9,431 bases of DNA from Gammaproteobacteria bacterium (GCA_022822245.1 JAJECB010000349.1:1-9431); one strand, 5' to 3'; counted from the first letter of the stretch, positions 1 to 6,906 are shown. Notes: generated by a model not told the origin, from the letters alone. Program-made: numbers and translations.

Positions 1-721
1 CGCGGTGGAGGAGGGCGGCGGTGGCTTGCAGGGTAGGTGCCTCGCGCCGACCGAGGATGTCGTCGAGAACGAACCGCAGCAGGCGGTTGTGGGTCCACTT
101 GCCCCGCTCGATCAGCAGGATCTGGCGCGGCGCGAGCAGGATTACCCAGCGCGCCGGATGCTCCGCGCCGAAGATGCGGCGCGTGATGATGTCGTTCCAG
201 GTCTCTCCGAGCAGCGATTCCGCTGGCGGGGCCTCGCCGTGGAACTGCGCCCGGTGGGGTCGGAGCGAGAGCGGGTCCTCGTCCTCCCCGTCCGGGTCGT
301 AGGCGCCGAGGACGAGAAGCTGCGCCGCACCGTTCCGGATTCCGGTTGCGGAGAGCACCGGCACTTCGTCGCCGTTGTCGGCGCCGCGGCTTCGCCGTTG
401 CGCGCCGCCGTCAAGGACGTGATTTTCGGGCTCGAAGTCGTAGCCGAGCGCGGTCAGAAGCAGGCGGAACCAGTCGCGTTGCAGGCGAACGCGGGTCTCG
501 TCTGTCCGAGTCCGACCGAACTCCTGCCGGAACCTGAGGTAAGGGCGTGCGAGACCGCGCAGGGTCTGATCGGGAGCCGTTTCACTTCGGCCCGTGCTCT
601 CGGCGGCAGGCTCGCGCCAGCGGGCGGTCGTGCCCTGGATGTCGTTGGCAAAGAGCTCCGCGAGGTAATGGTGGCTGTAGAACTCGTTCTCGTTCTGGAT
701 ACCGGTGAAGGTGGCGGGCAT
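1..721 (-). CDS. N-terminal part of a large DNA methyltransferase-like (Eco57I/type IIG-like) defence protein; runs off the left edge
   Basis: The frame is open from ATG (721-719) to base 1: 240 codons without a stop, so this is a partial gene. The start is chosen because the protein begins with a family-like opening, F-T-G-I-Q-N-E-N-E-F-Y-S-H-H-Y-L (residues 5-20). Further on come a segment rich in W, F and L (Q-R-D-W-F-R-L-L, about 101-108) and R-W-V-I-L-L-A-P-R-Q-I-L-L-I-E-R-G-K-W (about 191-210), then L-R-F-V-L-D-D-I-L-G-R-R-E. From memory of the family, this kind of sequence precedes the SAM-binding domain in large Eco57I-like methylases of about 1,000 residues or more. The catalytic NPPY motif and SAM motifs would lie beyond the edge, so methyltransferase function is inferred and not seen. 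No clear Shine-Dalgarno precedes the ATG. It lies 118 bases downstream of the AIPR gene on the same strand. If the locus is DISARM-like, this gene would take the place of drmMI. A restriction enzyme fused to a methylase is an alternative. Confidence 0.75.
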   Translation of the reverse strand, partial: MPATFTGIQNENEFYSHHYLAELFANDIQGTTARWREPAAESTGRSETAPDQTLRGLARPYLRFRQEFGRTRTDETRVRLQRDWFRLLLTALGYDFEPENHVLDGGAQRRSRGADNGDEVPVLSATGIRNGAAQLLVLGAYDPDGEDEDPLSLRPHRAQFHGEAPPAESLLGETWNDIITRRIFGAEHPARWVILLAPRQILLIERGKWTHNRLLRFVLDDILGRREAPTLQATAALLHR

Positions 722-839
722 GGTTCGCGGCCGATTAGCGTCCGGCGCCCCGCCCGGCGGCTCGCGCGGGTCTGTGGCCGTTTCGGATGCCGGAGCGGGC
801 GCTCATCTTTCCCACGCTACCGCGCGTTCGAGCCGCGCG

Positions 840-2585
840 TCAGGCAAGCGCAGGTCCATCCGCGTTCAGCATCTCGAGTAGGTCGCCGCGGCGGAAGGTG
901 GCGGCGAGTTGCTGAAGCGAGATGTCGCGGTCGCCATAGCAGGCTCGGAGGGCGTCACTCACCGACACGATCGCGAACGCGTGGTAGCGCTCCCCGTTCT
1001 CTTGCAGCGCGGTCCTGATGGCGTCGAAATCCCGGTGGGAGATCTCGTTGATCTCGAGTGGCAAGTCCCGCAGGATTGAGTGTCCAACTATCATGGACAG
1101 ATGGTGGGACGCATACGGGAGGAAGCTCGGTGCTCCCTCCACGTGCTCTTTCCTCACCTTTTCGACCGCTCTGTAGATCAGCGTTGCGACTACCGCTTGG
1201 GTCGCGTTGAGATCCTTGAAAATAAGATCGTACAGCCTTCCGAAATGCTCCCGGCGTCGGTACTTCGCCTGATGCGGCCTTCGGCGCCAGATCGCGAGTA
1301 CTGCTTCGGCGACAGTGGCACTCGTGATGATCTCGGGACCACCTGAACCCTCTTCCCTATGGCGTTTGTAACTGAAGCCCAAGTCCTTGATCCCCAGTTC
1401 CAGAGTCCTCTGCACTTCGTCGTTCGAGCGCAAGTCCCGGAGATCCACGGGGCTCTGACTGTTGGTGGCCTTGGTGATTTCTTGCACCACCTCGTCCGAT
1501 TCGTCGGGCAACTGGTAAATGCGAGCCATGACGTAGGCGGATTCACCGACCTGGCCACCATTCTCTTTCAAGGTTCGCTGGATCGTCTTGCAGGTCTGAC
1601 CGCCATTGATTACCTGCACATTCTTCAACTGCACTTGATAGTCCGAGCTCTGGAACGCGTTGTAGTCGAACCGATCGCAGACCAGGGTGATGCCATTGTT
1701 GTAGAAATAGAACCTGTCGGAGCGATCTTGATCGAGAAGGGTATTGCGAATATCGGCGTTTACGCGATTGGCGTGTCCCAGAAAACGCCGAATGTTGCGT
1801 TGAAGCAGTCGCTCTCCGTACTCGTCAAATAGACGTCCCACTTCCTGGACCGCCAGCCGGCCAACGAGTACGCGCATGAAGTTCATGTCCTCGATGATCG
1901 CCTTGCCGTTCAGCATCAAGGTGGCGTCTATGCGCTTCCCTCGTTGCATGGAGCGCACGATCGCGTCGTGGTTGAAATGCAGGAATTCCAATTGATCTCG
2001 ATATTCTTGCTCAGCTTCGTGGATCCAGGTATTGGCCTGATCCGTCCACCTCGCGCCGTTATTGCAGAGAACCACGCGCACGGTCGGCAGGTAGCCATCT
2101 TGAATGAACGAACGCACCTCGGCGATCTTCGGTGCGATTCTCTCGTTCAACACGACGGGGCGATCAGGATCGAACAACACCCGAGTGGCGTTCAGAGCTG
2201 AATGGACGCCGTTTTCGGGAAAGTTGGCGGTGCCGCCGAGATCCTTTACCTTGTACCTGCCCTGGAAAATCGTCACGAAGAACTCCCCGCCTTCGACGTC
2301 GCTCATGTACAGGCCGTCCACCCCGGCATCGTTCCCACCTTCGGTCAGCATTTCCGCGCATTCGTCGAGTGCGAAGCCGAGGGCTTCAGACATGCACAGG
2401 ACCACGAACGCGGCGGATTTACGCTTGTTCTCGTCCGGCCACGGAAACCATTCCGGGTTGGCATCAACGATGCCTGTTACTCGAAGATCGACGATGCTGG
2501 CGTTGATGTTCGTGGTCCTGCTCCGCTGCGATCGGCTCCGCGACCGGAAGGTGTATCCCCGCTGGCAGAACAGTACCACCGACAC
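840..2585 (-). CDS. AIPR-family (abortive infection phage resistance) protein
   Basis: This 581-codon gene encodes a protein with AIPR-family hallmarks: N-I-R-R-F-L-G (264-270), F-Y-N-N-G-I-T (294-300), V-I-N-G-G-Q-T (325-331) and A-T-N-S-Q-S-P-V-D-L-R-D-L-R-S-N-D (373-389). AIPR proteins are found in restriction-modification and abortive-infection loci. Their N-terminal half often carries a Mrr-like PD-(D/E)xK nuclease fold. The matching stretch here is D-A-G-V-D-G (86-91) followed by F-Q-G-R-Y-K (107-112), where the usual lysine after Q-x appears as arginine. The start is uncertain. GTG at 2585 follows an in-frame TGA at 2597-2595, and GTG at 2579 is an alternative. Neither has a convincing ribosome-binding site. 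Residues 1-28 are Arg/Ser-rich and unlike the rest; family-like sequence begins near N-A-S-I-V-D-L-R-V. Base composition is lower in GC than in both neighbours, suggesting separate acquisition. It sits 70 bases after the helicase stop and 118 before the methylase-like gene, same strand. Confidence 0.88.
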   Translation of the reverse strand: MSVVLFCQRGYTFRSRSRSQRSRTTNINASIVDLRVTGIVDANPEWFPWPDENKRKSAAFVVLCMSEALGFALDECAEMLTEGGNDAGVDGLYMSDVEGGEFFVTIFQGRYKVKDLGGTANFPENGVHSALNATRVLFDPDRPVVLNERIAPKIAEVRSFIQDGYLPTVRVVLCNNGARWTDQANTWIHEAEQEYRDQLEFLHFNHDAIVRSMQRGKRIDATLMLNGKAIIEDMNFMRVLVGRLAVQEVGRLFDEYGERLLQRNIRRFLGHANRVNADIRNTLLDQDRSDRFYFYNNGITLVCDRFDYNAFQSSDYQVQLKNVQVINGGQTCKTIQRTLKENGGQVGESAYVMARIYQLPDESDEVVQEITKATNSQSPVDLRDLRSNDEVQRTLELGIKDLGFSYKRHREEGSGGPEIITSATVAEAVLAIWRRRPHQAKYRRREHFGRLYDLIFKDLNATQAVVATLIYRAVEKVRKEHVEGAPSFLPYASHHLSMIVGHSILRDLPLEINEISHRDFDAIRTALQENGERYHAFAIVSVSDALRACYGDRDISLQQLAATFRRGDLLEMLNADGPALA

Positions 2586-2655
2586 CCGGGATCGTCACCC
2601 GTACCCGCCTCCATATGGCGGAGCGGGCGCCCGTGCGCCGGACGCACCGCGAGCT

Positions 2656-5600
2656 CTAACCCGGGAGCGGAGTCATCGCGCAGACGATCCTGATCCAGGG
2701 GTGGGGCTCGGTGGTCATGGTCTCCTGGATCCACTCCCAGTATTCGTCGTGGATGGTCTCGACCTCCTGGCGGGCCTGCTCGTCTCGGCGTTGCTTGAAG
2801 TGCTCCGCCTGATCGGACTGGAAGATGTCGAGCTCCAACTGCCGCAGGCGGCGGGCCCTGAATTCGTCCAGTGCTCTTACCTCGACGTCGAGCTTCGCAT
2901 TGATGGCTTCCTCGAACGCGTCGCGGCGTTCGATGAAGTGCTCCCGGGCGCGGTGTACGGCCTCCGTCAGGAGCCGCGAGAGGGAAGGCACGTCCACGGG
3001 CGGTTGACGGTTGGCGTGGCCCCGGCGCCCCAGGCCCGTGCGCTCGACCAGGTTCGTGAACGGGATCAGCTCCGACAACGCTCCGTCGCGGAAGGAGACG
3101 GCGATCCATTCATGGACGAGGGGATGGCTCTTCCGGTTCGGCACCAGGCCGGAGAAGACGAACACCGCCTCGCCCGGCACGAGGCCGGGGACCCCGGCGA
3201 GAACGGGCGCCTCGGAGCGGCCGAACGCGGCCAGCACCCGGTCGTTCAGCCACCCGACCACCGGGCTCAGCCGCCACAGGTAGTGCATGCGGGGCCAGGC
3301 CGACTCCGTCCGGCGGCTCTCCGCGATCGCTTCGGACATGCGGCGCCGGTCGGTGGTGAGGACGAAGCGGCGGCTGTCCGGGAGGATCTCCGGCGGCAGG
3401 TAGCGATAGCGGGCTACCAGGTCGTCCGGCGCGTCCAGGGTGAGGGTCTTTGAGTCGGCGTCGACCCGGAAGCGAATGCGGACCGGCATGATGGTCGTGT
3501 CGGCTGCACCGTCCGCATCGCCGCTCCTCGCTTGGAGCCGATGGAGGGCCGCTTCGCAGTACGCGAGATCGCTCTCGAAGAGCGAGAGCGGAGGTGGGGG
3601 CGGGGCCGGGGGCGCGGCGGACGGCCACGTCCCGGTCTCGACACCCCGCGTTCCAGCCTCTCCGCCTCGCATCGCGGCGGCGCCGCCCTGCGTCCCGACT
3701 TCATCGTCCCGTGTTCCGCCGTCACCGCCCTCCGGCCGCAGGAACATCGCGAGCAGGCTCTCGCCCTCGTTCGGTGTCGGGGTCAGGCGGCGGTCGAAGT
3801 CCGTGGCCGGCTCGCCGTGCGCGATGGCCCGCTCGGTGATCCGCTCCTCCTCGTGGACGTCGTGCACGTCCATGAACACGGACGGATCGCCGATGTTCCT
3901 GTATGCCTGCTCGTCCTTCTCCATCAGGACTTCGAGGATGCGCGTGTCGCCCCGAATCGTCGGATTGGCGCTCTCGGTCACCAGGTAGACGATCCGCGGC
4001 GTGGCGGTCTGGCCGTAGCGATCCACCCGGCCGTTTCGCTGCTGGAAGACCATCAGCGACCAGGGCAGGTCGAAGTGAATCAGGCGGTGGCATTGGTAAT
4101 GCAGGTTGATGCCCTCGGAGGCGACATCCGAGCAGATCAGGAGCCGCACCGGGCGTTGAGCGTTCCCGAAGTCCTCCACGACACGCTGCTGTTCGACGTC
4201 GCTCATGCCGCCGTGGAGGGTCTCCACTTGACCGGGCTTGAGCGCGAGATCCGTGGTGAGCTGCGTCTTCAGCCAGTTCAGGGTCGCAATGCGTTCGGTG
4301 AAGATGACGAGACGGTCGGCCGCGTCGTCGGCTTTCCAGACGAACGGCTGGTTGTTGCGGATCGCGGCGAGCAGCGCCTGGTACTTGGCGTGGGTCGCGG
4401 GGACGATCCGTTCGAGCGCGGTCCGGAGCTCATGCAGGCCGGCGACTTCCGCTTGCCGGGCCGCGCTGTCCTTGCCGTCGGCGATCTCCCGCTCTCGTCG
4501 CTGGACACGGTCCGCCGCGGTCTCGAGGCAGGCCGCGGGGCTCGAGAAGAGGGCCTTCTCCAGGGTCACCGTGAAGAGGTCGCGGCTCGCGGTGTCAGCC
4601 CCGCGGCCGGCGATGGGGACGGACAGCAATGTCTCATACGCCGCCTCTTCCTCCATCGACGCGGGGAATCGCGGAGAGAACACCTCCCGGTCCTGGAACG
4701 CCTCGCGCACTTGCTCCTGCACGTCCTTCTTGAAGCGGCGGACCACGAGCCCGGGGCGGAAGTCTGCCTTCGTGTACTCGTCGGGGTTGGTGATCGCGGT
4801 GGCATCCAGCATGTTGACCAGGCTGGCGAAGCTGCGCGCCTTGCCGTCGTGCGGGGTGGCCGAGAGCATGATGAGGGTGTCGGACTGCCTCGCCAGCAGC
4901 TTCGCGAGGCGGCTCCGCAGGGAGCCCGTACCCCGGTCGGCCACGTTGTGCGCCTCGTCGATGACGATGATGTCCCACCGCGCCTCTTCCAGATACGTAC
5001 GGTATTCCGCGTCCTGTTTGAGGGTGTCGATGGAGATGATCGCCTTGTCGTAGTAGTAGAACGGGTTGTGGTTGGTCGGAATGCGGCTCCGCACCCGCTG
5101 AATGCCGATCGAATCCAGGCGGGTGAGGGGAATCGTGAAACGGTTCCAGAATTCCTTCTGGAACTGGGTCAGCATGCTCTTCACCGCGAGCACGAGAATG
5201 CGCTGGCCGCGCCCCCGAGCGATGAGCTCGCTCACCAGGATGCCGGCTTCCAGGGTCTTGCCAAGGCCGACTGCATCGGCGATCAGGATGCGTTGGCGGG
5301 GCCGCGCAAGCGTGAGGCGCGCCGGGTCGAGCTGATAGGGGACGAGATCCATGGCGGCGGTGTGCCCGACGTGAATCTCCGCGTCGTTCGGCACGGCCTG
5401 ACGAAGCTGGCTCTCCATGTAGAGGATGCTGTCGGTGAACTGGGCGGAGCTGTCGGGAACCAGCTTCGTCTTCGCCGGATCGAGCACCTCGATGGCGGGC
5501 TCGAGCGCGGTGAGGAAGACGGCCTCGCGTCCCCGTACGAGCTCGGAGACGCCGTCGCAGACTAACTGGTACCCGCCCGGCGCGTGGTCTACCCGCCGGA

Positions 5601-5727
5601 CAATCCACTCCGCATCGCGCACGACGACGCGCGCGCCGGGGGTCGGGATGAAGGCTTGTCGGTCGGGCGGTGGTTTCATGGTGACCGGCAATCGCTCAGG
5701 TGACGCCGTGACAGAGAATCCGCCCAT
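2656..5727 (-). CDS. drmD: SNF2-family DEAH-box helicase, DrmD-like (class 1 DISARM)
   Basis: The 1023-residue protein is a superfamily 2 helicase/translocase of the SNF2 type. Visible motifs are Walker A D-A-V-G-L-G-K-T (151-158), Walker B/motif II D-E-A-H (257-260), motif III S-A-T (289-291), motif V S-D-V-A-S-E-G-I-N-L (533-542) and motif VI Q-Q-R-N-G-R-V-D-R-Y-G-Q (562-573). The N-terminus has P-G-x-x-V-x-V-R-x-x-x-W (30-41). A low-complexity linker rich in Gly, Thr and Pro (about 667-713) separates the motor from a C-terminal region. Its last ~120 residues are Arg/Glu-rich and probably coiled coil. Length and layout fit DrmD, the helicase of class 1 DISARM. The assignment to DrmD rather than another HepA-like SNF2 protein is inferred from the architecture and from the methylase-like gene downstream. 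The ATG at 5727 has a weak GGCGGA upstream; ATG at 5679 (residue 17) is an equally possible start. The gene begins 75 bases after res, same strand. Confidence 0.85.
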   Translation of the reverse strand: MGGFSVTASPERLPVTMKPPPDRQAFIPTPGARVVVRDAEWIVRRVDHAPGGYQLVCDGVSELVRGREAVFLTALEPAIEVLDPAKTKLVPDSSAQFTDSILYMESQLRQAVPNDAEIHVGHTAAMDLVPYQLDPARLTLARPRQRILIADAVGLGKTLEAGILVSELIARGRGQRILVLAVKSMLTQFQKEFWNRFTIPLTRLDSIGIQRVRSRIPTNHNPFYYYDKAIISIDTLKQDAEYRTYLEEARWDIIVIDEAHNVADRGTGSLRSRLAKLLARQSDTLIMLSATPHDGKARSFASLVNMLDATAITNPDEYTKADFRPGLVVRRFKKDVQEQVREAFQDREVFSPRFPASMEEEAAYETLLSVPIAGRGADTASRDLFTVTLEKALFSSPAACLETAADRVQRREREIADGKDSAARQAEVAGLHELRTALERIVPATHAKYQALLAAIRNNQPFVWKADDAADRLVIFTERIATLNWLKTQLTTDLALKPGQVETLHGGMSDVEQQRVVEDFGNAQRPVRLLICSDVASEGINLHYQCHRLIHFDLPWSLMVFQQRNGRVDRYGQTATPRIVYLVTESANPTIRGDTRILEVLMEKDEQAYRNIGDPSVFMDVHDVHEEERITERAIAHGEPATDFDRRLTPTPNEGESLLAMFLRPEGGDGGTRDDEVGTQGGAAAMRGGEAGTRGVETGTWPSAAPPAPPPPPLSLFESDLAYCEAALHRLQARSGDADGAADTTIMPVRIRFRVDADSKTLTLDAPDDLVARYRYLPPEILPDSRRFVLTTDRRRMSEAIAESRRTESAWPRMHYLWRLSPVVGWLNDRVLAAFGRSEAPVLAGVPGLVPGEAVFVFSGLVPNRKSHPLVHEWIAVSFRDGALSELIPFTNLVERTGLGRRGHANRQPPVDVPSLSRLLTEAVHRAREHFIERRDAFEEAINAKLDVEVRALDEFRARRLRQLELDIFQSDQAEHFKQRRDEQARQEVETIHDEYWEWIQETMTTEPHPWIRIVCAMTPLPG
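3600..3740 (-). repeat. Imperfect 63-base internal duplication in the helicase linker
   Basis: Within the helicase gene, the stretch starting CGTCCCGG at 3628 recurs in diverged form from CGTCCCGA at 3691, an offset of 63 bases or 21 codons. In the protein the two copies read G-T-R-D-D-E-V-G-T (671-679) and G-T-R-G-V-E-T-G-T (692-700), followed by a proline run (707-713). The surrounding linker is Gly/Thr-rich and carries no helicase motif, so it is probably a flexible, length-variable spacer between motor and C-terminal region. Confidence 0.5.
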
Positions 5728-5802
5728 GTCGGTGTCCGCCCGGCGTGCTCGGTTGTCCGAGGGGCCCGCTTGGGTAGCGGCCGTGCAACCACCCTCGACC
5801 CC

Positions 5803-6234
5803 CTATGGATGCGCCAGCCTGCGGTCGAACACGAAGGGCCGGAGCGTTCCGGGGAGCACCCGGTCGAAGTCGGGGTGGGCCGGATTGATCACGACATTGT
5901 GCTCGAGCGGATTCACGAAGCTCGGCGCCATGATCGCAAGGTGGATTCGGAGCATCTCGGCGCCGGTCCGCCGGGTATCGCCGATGGGTCCGGGCGGTGC
6001 GGTGATCGAGTCATCGGGAACATCGAGGTCCAGGATACGGTAGCTCGGGAACGTGGACAGGCGGACCAGGTTGGCAAGAATTTCCAGTGCCGCCAGCGAC
6101 GAGTTCTCGCTGCAGTACACGGCGGGCACCCCCTTGGGGTTCCACCTGCCGCCGTACCTGGCGGCGCCCTCACCGCTCAACATGTCCTCGACGCTGCCCG
6201 CGTGCCCGGACTTCGCGATTCGCCACACCTTCAC
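5803..6234 (-). CDS. res: RES-domain toxin of a RES-Xre toxin-antitoxin pair (predicted NAD+-degrading)
   Basis: The 143-residue protein is almost wholly a RES domain. It shows the R-I-A opening (5-7), L-S-G-E-G-A (19-24), G-G-R-W-N-P-K-G (28-35), Y-C-S-E (40-43), A-A-L-E (48-51), H-N-V-V-I-N-P-A-H-P (near 113-123) and an L-R-P-F-V-F-D-x-R-L tail. Family members such as MbcT and the Pseudomonas putida Res toxin are related to ADP-ribosyltransferases and deplete NAD+. Arg30, Tyr40 and Glu51 fit the conserved active-site residues, so the toxin looks intact. Its ATG overlaps the antitoxin stop in an ATGA arrangement (6234-6231), implying translational coupling and a fixed antitoxin-first order. 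The stop is TAG at 5805-5803. The helicase gene follows 75 bases downstream with no strong terminator between, so co-transcription is possible. Confidence 0.93.
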   Translation of the reverse strand: MKVWRIAKSGHAGSVEDMLSGEGAARYGGRWNPKGVPAVYCSENSSLAALEILANLVRLSTFPSYRILDLDVPDDSITAPPGPIGDTRRTGAEMLRIHLAIMAPSFVNPLEHNVVINPAHPDFDRVLPGTLRPFVFDRRLAHP

Positions 6235-6644
6235 GTCGGTATGCCATGCTCCAGGCGGCCAAGCAGGTCGATCACGTCCTCCGCCCCGGTGGCGGTGTCC
6301 GCGCGCCCGAGCGGTGTCTCTCCCCCCAGCGCGGGATTGGGGTGCTTCAGCCAGTCGAGGGCGTATTCCCGGTTGCCGTCGAAGTACGACACGGCCGTGT
6401 TGAATACCTTGGCTACCATGGCGGCACGATCACCCTCATCCCGGCGCAGGACCCCCTGACTCCTGCGCCGCACCAGGGTCTGACGCGCAATACCGACCAC
6501 ACTCGCAAGCTGCGTCTCCGTCACCTCCAGAGAGTCCTTCAGGCGCTCCAGAAAGCTGGTGGGCAGACCGCCACGGATCTCGGCCAGAGTGGGTTGAGGG
6601 AGCACCGAGAGTCGCGACGTGCTCCCCGAAGTCCCTGCGGTCAT
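6231..6644 (-). CDS. xre: Xre-family antitoxin with MbcA/ParS-type (DUF2384) C-terminal domain
   Basis: The 137-residue protein is the antitoxin partner of the RES toxin. A helix-turn-helix-like segment runs over about residues 42-64 (T-E-T-Q-L-A-S-V-V-G-I-A-R-Q-T-L). The C-terminal toxin-binding domain is typical: A-L-D-W-L-K-H-P-N-P-A-L-G-G-E-T-P-L (95-112), then T-A-T-G-A-E-D-V-I-D-L-L-G-R-L-E-H-G at the end. ATG at 6644 was chosen because GGAAGG lies 6 bases upstream. A longer version from TTG at 6677 is possible but lacks such a site. In this family the antitoxin binds the toxin and also represses its own promoter, and the short palindrome upstream (6682-6689) suits that. The stop overlaps the toxin start by 4 bases. 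Confidence 0.92.
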   Translation of the reverse strand: MTAGTSGSTSRLSVLPQPTLAEIRGGLPTSFLERLKDSLEVTETQLASVVGIARQTLVRRRSQGVLRRDEGDRAAMVAKVFNTAVSYFDGNREYALDWLKHPNPALGGETPLGRADTATGAEDVIDLLGRLEHGIPT

Positions 6645-6650
6645 CTGAAG

Positions 6651-6656
6651 CCTTCC
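6651..6656 (-). promoter_or_regulatory. Ribosome-binding site of xre
   Basis: GGAAGG on the minus strand lies 6 bases before ATG 6644. It decides the start in favour of this ATG over the upstream in-frame TTG at 6677. Confidence 0.7.
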
Positions 6657-6676
6657 GTCGTTTTTGGGATGAATCA

Positions 6677-6693
6677 ATGTATCATATGAACAT
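6677..6693 (-). promoter_or_regulatory. Candidate xre-res promoter -10 and operator
   Basis: On the minus strand TATGAT (6686-6681) resembles a sigma-70 -10 box and would start transcription about 30 bases before the xre ATG. It overlaps the perfect 8-base palindrome TCATATGA (6682-6689), flanked by ATGT (6677-6680) and ACAT (6690-6693), a second inverted repeat. The stretch is AT-rich within GC-rich DNA. No good -35 is visible at the usual distance. Role in autorepression by Xre is inferred. Confidence 0.4.
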
Positions 6694-6785
6694 CAAACCG
6701 ATGAGGGCTTTGAACGGGACGCCCAGGGTCGGGCCGCCCCGTTTCCTCCTCCGCACGGGCTCACTCTGAATGGGTCCTGCGCTTT

Positions 6786-6800
6786 GCACTGTTCCGGGGC
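6786..6800 (+). promoter_or_regulatory. Weak second NtrC-like site upstream of glnA
   Basis: GCACTG-TTC-CGGGGC resembles the NtrC consensus GCACYA-N3-TGGTGC, with five of six bases in the left half and four of six in the right half. It begins exactly 30 bases before the strong site at 6816, so both would lie on the same helix face, as with paired enhancer sites at enterobacterial glnA. Weak alone, it gains support from this spacing. Confidence 0.5.
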
Positions 6801-6815
6801 ATGACTTTCGATTAC

Positions 6816-6830
6816 GCACTAAAATGGTGC
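6816..6830 (+). promoter_or_regulatory. NtrC enhancer site of glnA
   Basis: GCACTA-AAA-TGGTGC matches the consensus GCACYA-N3-TGGTGC at every fixed position. It lies about 200 bases upstream of the predicted sigma-54 transcription start, within the normal range for an NtrC enhancer acting by DNA looping. Confidence 0.85.
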
Positions 6831-6890
6831 GCGCGGTCGAACGGAGCCCCGCCTTGTTGCCATTTCGGGCGCCGGCGGCAGGACACGCGT

Positions 6891-6906
6891 AGCGGCCCGG
6901 GCCGCT
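6891..6906. repeat. 16-base perfect GC palindrome
   Basis: AGCGGCCCGGGCCGCT reads the same on both strands. It lies between the NtrC sites and the sigma-54 promoter. There is no T tract, so it is not an intrinsic terminator. Its role is unknown. Confidence 0.6.

Noticed and set aside
735..806. Possible 23-codon leader peptide (ATG 806 to TAA 735, minus strand) before the methylase-like gene
   Set aside because: Only Arg/Ala/Gly-rich sequence and no regulatory structure that would need it; too short to support.
818..840. Direct repeat of ACGCGCGG at the end of the AIPR gene as a possible attachment site
   Set aside because: Eight bases in GC-rich DNA, 13 bases apart, with no integrase in view; likely chance.
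5..1018. Plus-strand open frame of 337 codons at the left end
   Set aside because: It spans the methylase-like gene, the spacer and the end of the AIPR gene on the other strand, which no real gene is likely to do, and it lacks recognisable sequence.
2104..3453. Plus-strand open frame of 449 codons across the AIPR-helicase junction
   Set aside because: Antisense to two recognisable genes with no motif of its own.
3532..5565. Long open frame (677 codons) on the plus strand, antisense to the helicase gene
   Set aside because: The opposite strand has clear helicase motifs; this frame gives Arg/Val/Gly-rich sequence with no family resemblance, as GC-rich codon usage often leaves on the opposite strand.
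6672..6684. IHF-like AATCAA sequence
   Set aside because: The 3' part of the consensus fails, and it lies upstream of the NtrC sites instead of between enhancer and promoter.
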